A stretch of 10,779 nucleotides of DNA from positions 1 through 10,779 of the forward strand of contig JBKJLF010000841.1 of NCBI GenBank assembly GCA_046597185.1. Direction: 5' to 3'. Below, in pieces: positions 1 to 6,157 of the stretch (within the stretch, counting starts at the first letter, position 1; each line of letters opens with the position of its first letter). The DNA is from CAMBDR01 sp046597185 (GTDB lineage: Bacteria; Pseudomonadota; Gammaproteobacteria; Burkholderiales; Burkholderiaceae_D). The translations under genes and the position numbers were made by a program. A model generated the notes under the pieces. The model was not told where the DNA came from. It made no database searches and saw nothing but the letters and a program-made list of their open reading frames with translations.

Positions 1-116
1 GTTTTTTTATGGCGATGAGCGCCTTTCAATTGATGAGATCACAAAGCCGAATCATTCATTCAAAATATATGACGTTGATTGATGAATACATGCCTTAATA
101 AGCGCTTTTCAGGGGG
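1..116. other. Gene-less left edge and leader of the first gene
   Basis: AT-rich stretch before the first gene. A small hairpin can be drawn: GGCG at 11-14 pairs with CGCC at 20-23 around ATGAG. It is followed by TTTCAATT and preceded by a run of seven T at 2-8. The T run could be the tail of a terminator whose stem lies left of the window, or this may be a weak terminator itself. No convincing promoter was seen. The 3' end holds the AGGGGG ribosome site for the next gene at 111-116. Confidence 0.25.
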
Positions 117-122
117 ATGCGC

Positions 123-443
123 ATGCAAAAAGTGAAGCGTAATTGGCTTGATTTGTGTGCGCTCATTTTTTTCGTCCATTTTTTTGGTGCATTGCTATAT
201 GCTATTTTTGTTAGTATATTCGCTATGCGGCTAACTGGGCCGTCAAGATTGTTGTCGGGATTGGAACTACATTCGTGGCTTGCTCTAGTCTCTGTAACAA
301 TGGCGGTTTGCACTGTGATTGCAGAAAGCGTGTATCGTAAATTTTTGGCAAACTTGGTTGTGAGGTGGGGCTTTCGGATTTGGTTATTGGCGTCAGGCGT
401 GATGATCGTTTGGTTATTCGTGGGCCCTGCTGCACGCTTGTAA
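123..443 (+). CDS. Small integral membrane protein, unknown function
   Basis: This 106-residue protein is not recognised as a member of a named family. It starts with a short basic, hydrophilic stretch (MQKVKRNW). About three hydrophobic segments follow, near residues 10-33, 51-66 and 83-101, separated by short polar or basic loops. An inner-membrane location is therefore likely. The ATG at 123 is preferred over the in-frame ATG at 117: the purine-rich AGGGGG at 111-116 abuts the first ATG but sits six bases from the second, which is normal spacing. By eye the gene is richer in A and T than its neighbours and uses fewer GC-ending codons, so it may be an orphan or recently acquired gene. No co-oriented partner lies close by, since the next gene starts about 310 bases later. 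Whether it is expressed is inference from the ribosome site and coherent hydrophobicity. Confidence 0.6.
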   Translation: MQKVKRNWLDLCALIFFVHFFGALLYAIFVSIFAMRLTGPSRLLSGLELHSWLALVSVTMAVCTVIAESVYRKFLANLVVRWGFRIWLLASGVMIVWLFVGPAARL

Positions 444-528
444 GCATAATCTTATGGCTCAAGGCAAGAACCCGCTTCTTCGGCGGATCACAGCGCGGTG
501 TCGTTGCGGTTTTGCCACAGCAATCTTA

Positions 529-556
529 TTGACAAAAAGAATGTTTCTTATCTAAA
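529..556 (+). promoter_or_regulatory. Candidate sigma70-type promoter
   Basis: A perfect TTGACA at 529-534 is followed after 16 bases by TCTAAA at 551-556, which matches four of six bases of TATAAT. The surroundings are AT-rich. It would start transcription near 563, about 190 bases before the chemoreceptor gene. This is consensus matching by eye only. Confidence 0.35.
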
Positions 557-635
557 TAGTAGGCTTAGTTAAAAAACCTTGTCATACAGACTAATCAATC
601 ACTTACCAGCCCGAAAAAAACCATTGGCCTGCGCC

Positions 636-663
636 GAAATTTGCTGGCGACACCTCCCGATAA
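636..663 (+). promoter_or_regulatory. Candidate sigma28 (FliA) promoter for the chemoreceptor
   Basis: CCCGATAA at 656-663 matches seven of eight bases of the flagellar sigma factor -10 consensus GCCGATAA. GAAATTTG at 636-643 resembles the -35 consensus TAAAGTTT (AAA and two T match) at about one base more than the usual spacing. Sigma28 is known to drive many chemoreceptor genes, and the next gene, about 90 bases downstream, is a chemoreceptor. The -35 match is only partial. Confidence 0.35.
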
Positions 664-754
664 GGGGTTTTCGTGTCAAATTGACGCTTGAACTCAGTAT
701 CTGTTCCAGTATTTTTTGCCATCAATCCCAATTATTGATTGAAGACTGTTCGCC

Positions 755-2317
755 ATGCGCATTAAAAGCAAAATTTGGTCGTTACCCGTCATTTCCAGCA
801 TGATCTTTGTGATCGGGTTGGCGGTTAGCGTCTATTTTTCATTCGCTGCACTGGCCTCGATCAAGGCAACCGAAGAGATTGATTACCCGGTACTGGCGCA
901 AGCCAAAGCGCTGACCCTCGAAGTGCAGGCGCTGGTAGACAGCTTCAAGGAAGCGGTCTCGGAAGGCGATAAAAAGCGCATCGAGCAAACCGTGGCGCAA
1001 GCGGCCAAGGTGCGCGAGAGTATTGGCAAACTGGGCCAGATTCCCGGCCAAAAAGACGTGGCGCAACGGCTGCAAAAAGAATTTGACGATTATTTCGCCC
1101 CGGCGCAAAAAGCCGCCAACCTGATGCTGGGCGTGGGCACGGGCGACCCGCAAGAAGCCATCAGCCGCATGCAAAACGGCTTGAAAACGCTGGAAACCGA
1201 TCTGGCCAAAGTCAATACCACCTCCCAACAACAATTTACCCGTGGCATTGGCCAAAGCAATGAAAGCGTACGCAAAATTCTGCTGACCATTATTCTGGTC
1301 GCGGTCATCGTGATCTTGTCCACCGCTGGCATCGCTTTCTTTGTCATCCGCGCGATCTGGCACGAACTGGGCGGCGAACCGGAATACGCGCTGGATATCG
1401 CCCGCGCTGTGGCCGACGGCGATTTGAGCTTGCAAATCACGGTATCGAGCGATGGCTCGCACAGCTTGCTGGGCGCACTCAAAGAAATGCAGCACAAACT
1501 GCAGGCGATGATGTCCGGCATCAAAGAATCGGCCGATACCATCAAACACGCCAGCGCAGAAATTGCCACAGGCAATGCCGACTTGTCCAACCGCACCGAG
1601 AGTCAGGCCAGCAGCCTGGAAGAAACCGCCAGCTCGATGGAAAACCTGACCGATACCGTGCGCCAAAACGCGCAAAACTCGAATCAGGCCAACCAACTGG
1701 TGCAAACCGCGGCGAGTATTGCAACGCGCGGTGGTGCGGTGGTGGGCGAAGTGGTGCACACCATGGGCGGCATTAACGAGGCGTCGCGAAAAATTGTGGA
1801 CATCATTGGTGTGATCGACGGCATTGCCTTCCAAACCAATATTCTGGCCCTGAATGCGGCAGTGGAAGCCGCGCGCGCCGGCGAGCAAGGGCGCGGTTTT
1901 GCGGTGGTGGCATCTGAAGTGCGTAACCTGGCGCAACGCTCGGCCTCGGCCGCCAAAGAAATCAAAACCCTGATCAACGATTCGGTGGAACAAGTGGCGC
2001 GCGGCTCCAAACTGGTGGATCAAGCTGGCCAAACCATGGAAGAAGTGGTCACCTCGGTCAACCGCGTCATGGCCATCACCACAGAAATCAGCGCTGCCAG
2101 CCACGAGCAAAGCGCAGGGATTCAGGAAGTCTCGCTGGCCATCTCCCAAATGGATGACATGACGCAGCAAAATTCCGCGCTGGTGGAACAGGCAGCGGCG
2201 GCGGCCGAATCGCTAAAAGTACAAACGGCAAATTTGGCGCGCCTGCTGTCGGCCTTCAAACTGGCCGGGCCAGCGCCCTCAGCGCCCGCAACCACATCCA
2301 TACGACGCTTGCGATGA
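755..2317 (+). CDS. Methyl-accepting chemotaxis protein (Tsr-like chemoreceptor)
   Basis: This 520-residue transmembrane chemoreceptor controls CheA kinase through CheW and so steers flagellar rotation. TM1 spans about residues 12-32. A helical periplasmic sensor of about 140 residues (33-173) is compatible with a four-helix-bundle ligand domain. TM2 is at about 174-199 and HAMP at about 200-254, starting with the ELGGEPEYALDIA sequence typical of betaproteobacterial receptors. The long cytoplasmic coiled coil has its CheA/CheW-binding hairpin tip around 352-395, including EAARAGEQGRGFAVVASEVR. Its length fits the 36-heptad Tsr class. Glu/Gln-rich stretches near 280-295 and 470-485 fit adaptation sites. 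The C-terminus (SIRRLR) lacks a CheR/CheB-tethering aromatic pentapeptide. The ATG at 755 gives a proper short N-terminus before TM1, but its ribosome site is weak. The stop overlaps an ATG as ATGA, and a secreted binding-protein-like gene follows at 74 bp. Confidence 0.96.
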   Translation: MRIKSKIWSLPVISSMIFVIGLAVSVYFSFAALASIKATEEIDYPVLAQAKALTLEVQALVDSFKEAVSEGDKKRIEQTVAQAAKVRESIGKLGQIPGQKDVAQRLQKEFDDYFAPAQKAANLMLGVGTGDPQEAISRMQNGLKTLETDLAKVNTTSQQQFTRGIGQSNESVRKILLTIILVAVIVILSTAGIAFFVIRAIWHELGGEPEYALDIARAVADGDLSLQITVSSDGSHSLLGALKEMQHKLQAMMSGIKESADTIKHASAEIATGNADLSNRTESQASSLEETASSMENLTDTVRQNAQNSNQANQLVQTAASIATRGGAVVGEVVHTMGGINEASRKIVDIIGVIDGIAFQTNILALNAAVEAARAGEQGRGFAVVASEVRNLAQRSASAAKEIKTLINDSVEQVARGSKLVDQAGQTMEEVVTSVNRVMAITTEISAASHEQSAGIQEVSLAISQMDDMTQQNSALVEQAAAAAESLKVQTANLARLLSAFKLAGPAPSAPATTSIRRLR

Positions 2318-2391
2318 CCGAACTCGCATCACATCTGCAAAATGGGGACTTGTTTTTCAACGATTCATGGCAATACGATCAGGAGTACGCG

Positions 2392-2802
2392 ATGAACCTT
2401 AAATTAATGAAGCTTGTGCTGACGCTGGCAGGCAGTGTATTTTGTTACTCGGCATGGGCAGAGATTGTGCTCGTGGTGAATCCCAAAAATCCGACGGGTA
2501 ACTTGACTGCAGAACAAGTGTCGCAATTTTATCTCGGCATCTCCAACAGCTTTGTACCGGTGGATCAAACTGAGAGTTCGCCCTTGCGCGCCGAATTTTA
2601 CCGCAAGGTGACGCAACGCGAACCGGGCCAGGTGCGGGCGATCTGGGCCAAGCTGACCTTCACCGGCAAAGCGCGGCCACCGAAAGAATATGGGTCTGAC
2701 GAGGAAGTGAAAAAAGCGGTAGCCGCCGACCCGAATGGCATCGGCTACATTGCCAAAAGTTCAGTCGATGCCAGCATCAAGGTGGTCATGTCGGTGCCCT
2801 GA
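2392..2802 (+). CDS. Secreted PstS-like periplasmic phosphate-binding-domain protein
   Basis: This 136-residue protein has an N-terminal signal peptide, with a hydrophobic core near residues 4-20 and likely cleavage after SAWA at about 23. The mature part of about 113 residues resembles the short PBP-like proteins often annotated as phosphate ABC transporter substrate-binding protein. Features are a first strand EIVLVVNPKNP, the LTAEQVSQFYLG helix, the REPGQVRAIWAKLTFTGK segment, and a C-terminal NGIGYIAKSSVD followed by a strand. Full PstS proteins are over 300 residues, so this is a single-domain version. No permease or ATPase gene is nearby, which argues against a classical transporter. 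AGGAG at 2381-2385, six bases before the ATG at 2392, fixes this start. The upstream ATG at 2314, overlapping the chemoreceptor stop, would add 26 non-signal-like residues. It lies between a chemoreceptor and a porin-like gene, probably in one operon. The ligand is unknown. Confidence 0.82.
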   Translation: MNLKLMKLVLTLAGSVFCYSAWAEIVLVVNPKNPTGNLTAEQVSQFYLGISNSFVPVDQTESSPLRAEFYRKVTQREPGQVRAIWAKLTFTGKARPPKEYGSDEEVKKAVAADPNGIGYIAKSSVDASIKVVMSVP

Positions 2803-2880
2803 TGTCATGTGTTATTACCCATGTCCCCATTGCTGTACCCTGGCTACCGATTGCCCAGGCTTGAATCAAGGAGAGAAGTA

Positions 2881-4050
2881 ATGAAACCGATTTTCTCAAT
2901 CTATCTGTTGGCGCTCTTACCCGGCATGGCCCATGCAGTCAACCTCGACGACAGCGGCTCCCTGACCCTGACCGGCTTTTACAGCCTGACCGGGGCAAAG
3001 GTCTTAAGCGGTTCGGCGCAGGGCAGCTCGGCCCCCTGGCAGTATCAAAGCTGGAAATGCCCTTGCACCATCCAGAACTGGGAATACACGGGTGTGTATC
3101 AAAAGGAAAAAGGCTGGCAGTTTGATCAGGAATCGCTGCTCGGGGTGCAGATCAAAAAAGAATTCACCCCCAGCTTTTATGCGACCACGCAATTGGTGAC
3201 GCGTGCGCTCAACCCCAATTACGGTTCGCGCCCAACCATCGATTGGGCCTACCTGTCCTGGAGTCCGTTCAAGGAAGAACCCGGCCTCACCTTTCAAGCC
3301 GGACGTTTGCGCATCCCCTTGTATTATTACAGCGATTATCTGTATGTCGGCTACGCCTATCCATGGGTACGCCCGGCCCCGGATGTGTACGGCTGGCCGA
3401 TCTACGCCTATGATGGCGTGAATGCCAGCTATAAAATGCAATTGGGCAAGTCAAACTGGGCGGCGACTGGCAGTATCTGGTATGGCAATTTCACCCAGAA
3501 AAATGATGCCTATGACACGCGCATTTACTATACTACGCCCACCCACGAATCCTGGAAAAAAATCACCGGGGCCTTTGTCACCCTGAACAACGGCGTGGTG
3601 GAAGTTCGCGGCATGATCATGAAGCACCGCGATAGCGTATGGCAAGACAACCCGGACGGCTCGCGCAACACGCTATTGGACAATAAATTCACCCGCATCA
3701 AGGGCCTGGCCGTGAATGTGGATTACCAGAACTGGATTATGAAAGCCGAAGTGGATCGGTTTGAGCAAATCGACCTGCCCAACGGCATCAACAACATCTA
3801 CAAATATGCCTTATTGGGCGTAGGCCGCAGCTTTGGCAACTGGACCCCCACCTTCACCATGTCACGCTACACCACCGTCACCGAGCCGATTGAAGGACGC
3901 AGCACAAAATACCTGTCATTGCGTTGGGATTTCAAAACCAATACCGCGTTAAAGCTTCAATATGACATTTCGAAAGACAAATCGAATTATCCGTATCCAT
4001 TCTTTGGCGACTCGAAACTGCTGTCGGTGTCCTTGCAGGGCGTGTTTTAG
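2881..4050 (+). CDS. Porin-like outer-membrane beta-barrel protein
   Basis: This 389-residue protein has a 19-residue signal peptide ending MAHA. The mature chain of about 370 residues is rich in aromatic, amphipathic beta-strands such as FQAGRLRIPLYYYSDYLY, TKYLSLRWDF and ALKLQYDISKD. It ends in Phe (SVSLQGVF), the usual C-terminal signature recognised by the BAM assembly machinery. The length fits a 16-strand class porin, though the exact family was not recognised. Two cysteines two residues apart (CPC at 60-62 of the precursor) lie early in the chain, which is unusual for porins. An AAGGAG ribosome site begins near 2868, and the ATG at 2881 gives the signal peptide directly. The upstream in-frame start at 2809 would put 24 extra residues before it. 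The gene follows the phosphate-binding-like gene by 78 bp and likely shares its transcript. The substrate is unknown. Confidence 0.85.
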   Translation: MKPIFSIYLLALLPGMAHAVNLDDSGSLTLTGFYSLTGAKVLSGSAQGSSAPWQYQSWKCPCTIQNWEYTGVYQKEKGWQFDQESLLGVQIKKEFTPSFYATTQLVTRALNPNYGSRPTIDWAYLSWSPFKEEPGLTFQAGRLRIPLYYYSDYLYVGYAYPWVRPAPDVYGWPIYAYDGVNASYKMQLGKSNWAATGSIWYGNFTQKNDAYDTRIYYTTPTHESWKKITGAFVTLNNGVVEVRGMIMKHRDSVWQDNPDGSRNTLLDNKFTRIKGLAVNVDYQNWIMKAEVDRFEQIDLPNGINNIYKYALLGVGRSFGNWTPTFTMSRYTTVTEPIEGRSTKYLSLRWDFKTNTALKLQYDISKDKSNYPYPFFGDSKLLSVSLQGVF

Positions 4051-4051
4051 G

Positions 4052-4071
4052 CACGCCAAATCACGCCAAAT
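4052..4071 (+). repeat. 10-bp perfect tandem duplication (CACGCCAAAT x2)
   Basis: Two identical adjacent copies of CACGCCAAAT begin one base after the porin stop codon. No coding function is possible at this position. It is one of several short duplications in the spacers of this window. Confidence 0.85.
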
Positions 4072-4079
4072 CCCGACAA

Positions 4080-4118
4080 TCCACCTGGTCATGAGTTTTA
4101 TTTGCCCGGTGGAATTTT
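4080..4118 (+). terminator. Possible weak intrinsic terminator after the porin gene
   Basis: TCCACC (4080-4085) pairs with GGTGGA (4108-4113), and GG (4087-4088) pairs with CC (4106-4107) across a one-base bulge. The loop is 17 nt and the stem is followed by ATTTTCT. The large loop and short T run make it weak. It overlaps the -35 of the next promoter candidate, so it could be a fortuitous inverted repeat. Confidence 0.3.
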
Positions 4119-4130
4119 CTATGGCATAAT
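4102..4130 (+). promoter_or_regulatory. Candidate sigma70 promoter of the hydrolase gene
   Basis: TTGCCC (4102-4107, four of six to TTGACA) and CATAAT (4125-4130, five of six to TATAAT) are separated by the ideal 17 bases. Transcription would start near 4137, giving a leader of about 110 nt. That leader contains the CTCATTTGCA repeat array. Confidence 0.45.
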
Positions 4131-4172
4131 GCGTTCAAATGCTTAAACACATCGACTTCTAAACCACGTAAG

Positions 4173-4234
4173 CTCATTTGCACTCATTTGCACTCATTTG
4201 CACTCATTTGCAACTTATTGCCACCTTATTTGCG
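4173..4234 (+). repeat. 10-bp tandem repeat array (CTCATTTGCA) in the hydrolase leader
   Basis: Four perfect head-to-tail copies of CTCATTTGCA occupy 4173-4212. Two degraded units follow, CTTATTGCCA (4214-4223) and CCTTATTTGCG (4224-4234), the last ending 12 bases before the start codon. The array lies between the promoter candidate and the gene. The 10-bp period is close to one DNA helical turn and is not a multiple of three. The array is prone to gain or loss of units by strand slippage, which would alter the leader without changing the protein. Confidence 0.9.
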
Positions 4235-4246
4235 GGACAAACCATC

Positions 4247-5305
4247 ATGCTTCAAACTTTCAAGAATAAATCTCGTACCCTGCTGGTAGTCGGCGCGTTT
4301 ACGGTGGCGACTTGTCTGGTTAAAATTGCCAGCGCCGACAATGCGAATGGCAATGCCAATCCAGTTGCATCGGCCGTGCTGGCATCGGGCGCGCAGTTGG
4401 AAGTTGATCCCAGCCACTACACCAGCCAAAACATAGATTGGACCGACCCAACGCGCAATCGCTCAGTGCCGGTGCGCTTATACCTGCCCACGGGTGAGCA
4501 TATGTCCGGCAAAATACCTTTGATCATTTTCTCGCATGGGATTGGCGGCTCGCGCAATGGTTACAGTTATCTCGGGCGCTTTTTTGCCGCCAATGGTTAT
4601 GCCAGCCTGCACGTGCAACATGTGGGTAGTGATCGCAAGGTCTGGTTTGGCAACCCCTTTGGGCTATGGTCGCGCCTGTCGAATGCGGCGCGGGACAGCG
4701 AAGCCATCGACCGCGCGCATGATGTGAGTTTCGCGCTGGATCAATTGTTAAACGGTGAGTTTGGCGCACACATCAATGGCGAACGCATCATCGCGGCGGG
4801 CCATTCGTATGGTGCCAATACCACCATGTTGATTGCCGGGGCGGCCGCCGAATCGGAAGGGAAAATCGTTTCCCTGCGTGATCAGCGCATCAAAGCCGCG
4901 ATTTTGATCTCCGCGCCGCCGTTTTATGGTGCCAAGGATACGCAAAAGATTTTGGCCCCACTCACCATCCCCAGCTTGCATATTACCGCCACTGGCGATG
5001 AGATTATGATTCCGGGCTATCGCTCAGGCTTGTCCGACCGGATTGATTTGTATCGCGCTGCGGGTGGGCAAGACACCAGACCGAAAAAAGCCCTGGTGAT
5101 TTTTAAAGATGGCTCGCACAGCATGTTCACCGATCGCCGGGGCACCGGTGGCGTAACGCTCAACCCCTTGGTGAAAGCAGCCACCCGCAGCCTGGTATTG
5201 GCGTTTCTGGATGATTTGCAAAATGAGCGTGCGCACGCGATGCAGCGCTGGCAGCAAGACAATCAAACCTTATTATCCAGTTACGAGCAAGCCTCAACCC
5301 AGTAG
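4247..5305 (+). CDS. Secreted alpha/beta hydrolase, PAF-acetylhydrolase/dienelactone-hydrolase type
   Basis: This 352-residue exported serine hydrolase has a signal peptide at about 1-30 (basic start, hydrophobic core 11-28, cleavage near IASA). Fold landmarks in order are strand PLIIFSHGIGGSRNGY (91-106), whose HG forms the oxyanion region, and the nucleophile elbow GHSYG with Ser187. The acidic residue is probably Asp251 in TATGDE, and the catalytic His is His291 in DGSHSMF. The SHGIGGSR motif followed by LHVQHVGSD matches the COG4188-like family related to platelet-activating-factor acetylhydrolase. These act on esters or short acyl lipids, but the substrate cannot be inferred. The ATG at 4247 gives the signal peptide directly; an upstream TTG at 4178 falls in the repeat array and lacks a ribosome site. 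The ribosome site of the chosen start is itself weak. The gene stands alone with its own promoter candidate and converges on an exporter gene six bases away. Confidence 0.9.
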   Translation: MLQTFKNKSRTLLVVGAFTVATCLVKIASADNANGNANPVASAVLASGAQLEVDPSHYTSQNIDWTDPTRNRSVPVRLYLPTGEHMSGKIPLIIFSHGIGGSRNGYSYLGRFFAANGYASLHVQHVGSDRKVWFGNPFGLWSRLSNAARDSEAIDRAHDVSFALDQLLNGEFGAHINGERIIAAGHSYGANTTMLIAGAAAESEGKIVSLRDQRIKAAILISAPPFYGAKDTQKILAPLTIPSLHITATGDEIMIPGYRSGLSDRIDLYRAAGGQDTRPKKALVIFKDGSHSMFTDRRGTGGVTLNPLVKAATRSLVLAFLDDLQNERAHAMQRWQQDNQTLLSSYEQASTQ

Positions 5306-5311
5306 GCACGG

Positions 5312-5929
5312 CTAGAGGGTGGCGTAAATCAATTTCAAGCCAAAACCACCCATCAGCAAACCTGACACTTTATTAAACGGCGCGCGGTAGTGGTTGTAGC
5401 CCGCCTGAATCCGTGGGTGCGAAAACGCCAATGCCAAGAACAAGTGCCATACCACCGCATTCAGGTAAACCAGCGCCACGGCACTGGCCAGCATCAGTGT
5501 GCTGGGCGTGGGCGGCAATGCCGTACCAAATACGCTGCAAAAGAACAAAGCGGTTTTGGGATTGAGCAGATTACTCAAAAAGCCCAGGCGAAATGCCGCC
5601 CATTTGGCCAGATTAAGTTGCGGCGCGGCGGCATCGGCGGCTTGGGCGCGCCAAAGTTTCAGGCCCAGATAACCCAGATAAATGCCCCCGGCGATTTGAA
5701 ACCCTTTGCGCAGGGTGGGATGGGTGCTGAAGATCAAACCGATACCGAGGATGGCCAAAGTCGCCCAGGTAAGCGTCACGGTGGTGACACCCAAAGCGGC
5801 GGCACAGGCGGTAGAACGCCGACCACTAGCAGCCAATTGCCCGATCAAGACAAAATTGGCCCCGGGCGTGAACAATACCGCCCAATGCAGGAAAAAAATG
5901 GTGAGTAATACGCTCAACATAGGTGTCAT
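5312..5929 (-). CDS. LysE/RhtB-family amino-acid exporter
   Basis: This 205-residue inner-membrane protein, normal for the family, has about six hydrophobic segments. The first is followed by the family motif FTPGANFVLIGQLAASGRR (about 20-38), the counterpart of the PGPN motif. Further hallmarks are GGIYLGYLGLKLWRA (about 80-94) and the NLLNPKTALFF motif after a cytoplasmic loop. The family exports amino acids or their derivatives using the proton gradient; the substrate here is unknown. Three starts are possible: TTG at 5932, ATG at 5929 and ATG at 5920. None has a strong ribosome site, and ATG 5929 was chosen for codon strength and family length. No LysR-type regulator is adjacent within the window. 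The 3' end nearly abuts the convergent hydrolase gene, leaving no room for separate terminators. Confidence 0.92.
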   Translation of the reverse strand: MTPMLSVLLTIFFLHWAVLFTPGANFVLIGQLAASGRRSTACAAALGVTTVTLTWATLAILGIGLIFSTHPTLRKGFQIAGGIYLGYLGLKLWRAQAADAAAPQLNLAKWAAFRLGFLSNLLNPKTALFFCSVFGTALPPTPSTLMLASAVALVYLNAVVWHLFLALAFSHPRIQAGYNHYRAPFNKVSGLLMGGFGLKLIYATL

Positions 5930-5959
5930 CAAGGGAACAGCAGAAAGAAAGCCAACAGG

Positions 5960-5985
5960 CCGCTTCGACGAAATTGCCGAAGCGG
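5960..5985 (-). promoter_or_regulatory. Perfect 8-bp inverted repeat in the exporter leader
   Basis: CCGCTTCG (5960-5967) and CGAAGCGG (5978-5985) form a perfect stem with a 10-nt loop. It lies about 30 bases upstream of the exporter start codon. On the minus strand it is followed by a pyrimidine-rich stretch with short T runs, not a clean T tract. It could be an mRNA hairpin, an attenuator or an operator; nothing visible decides between these. Confidence 0.35.
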
Positions 5986-6090
5986 GGGCGATGAGTGTGT
6001 TGATTCGGGGAATTGTAATCGAAGCCAGATATTTGCACCAGAGTTTTACCGCTGAGCGATTAATCTGGAAGCGCCGCTGCTTATTGCTGC

Positions 6091-6114
6091 CCCGTTGTTG
6101 CTCCCGTTGTTGCT
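6091..6114 (+). repeat. 12-bp perfect tandem duplication (CCCGTTGTTGCT x2)
   Basis: Two identical adjacent 12-bp units lie in the spacer between the OmpA-like and exporter genes. The surrounding bases share the GTTG/GCTGGCA theme, suggesting local slippage history. Confidence 0.85.
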
Positions 6115-6157
6115 GGCAACCGCATTGATTGCTGGCATTGGATTAGCACTCATCCCG

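Larger units (their letters stand above)
444..754. other. 311-bp gene-less region upstream of the chemoreceptor
   Basis: No convincing gene was found here; a 74-codon frame starting at 579 has no ribosome site and an unlikely composition. The region contains a sigma70-like promoter candidate (529-556) and a sigma28-like candidate (636-663). A minor hairpin, TCCC-GATAA-GGGG, lies near 655-667 and is followed by TTTT; it overlaps the sigma28-like element, so only one reading is likely to matter. The leader from the sigma70-like site would be about 190 nt. No known riboswitch consensus was recognised. Confidence 0.5.
5930..6157. other. 228-bp spacer between exporter and OmpA-like genes
   Basis: Both flanking genes point left, so this is the exporter leader and the 3' flank of the OmpA-like gene. 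On the minus strand TACAAT (6018 to 6013) is a five-of-six -10 match, but no good -35 is placed upstream. A perfect 8-bp hairpin lies at 5960-5985. The right half is low-complexity sequence built of GTTG, GCTG and CCCGTTGTTGCT words. No strong terminator was seen after the OmpA-like stop, so read-through into the exporter is possible. Confidence 0.35.

Noticed and set aside
579..803. 74-codon frame upstream of the chemoreceptor
   Set aside because: It starts with a non-ATG codon, has no ribosome site and overlaps the receptor start; it is treated as leader sequence.
839..2170. 443-codon open frame antisense to the chemoreceptor
   Set aside because: It is His/Gly/Phe-rich with no domain logic, as expected from the reverse strand of a high-GC, codon-biased gene, and the plus-strand protein is unmistakable.
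2839..2859. CCTGG/CCAGG inverted repeat between the binding-protein and porin genes as a terminator
   Set aside because: Five pairs, an 11-nt loop and no T run; it is better read as chance or minor mRNA structure within an operon.
4173..4212. CRISPR-like array
   Set aside because: The 10-bp units are contiguous with no spacers, and no cas gene is nearby.
4301..4320. Lipoprotein processing site in the hydrolase (VATC)
   Set aside because: Thr precedes the Cys where Gly, Ala or Ser is expected, and a good ordinary signal-peptidase site (IASA) follows.
5390..5908. 172-codon plus-strand frame opposite the exporter gene
   Set aside because: Gln/Gly-rich shadow of the LysE-family gene, whose motifs are clear on the minus strand.
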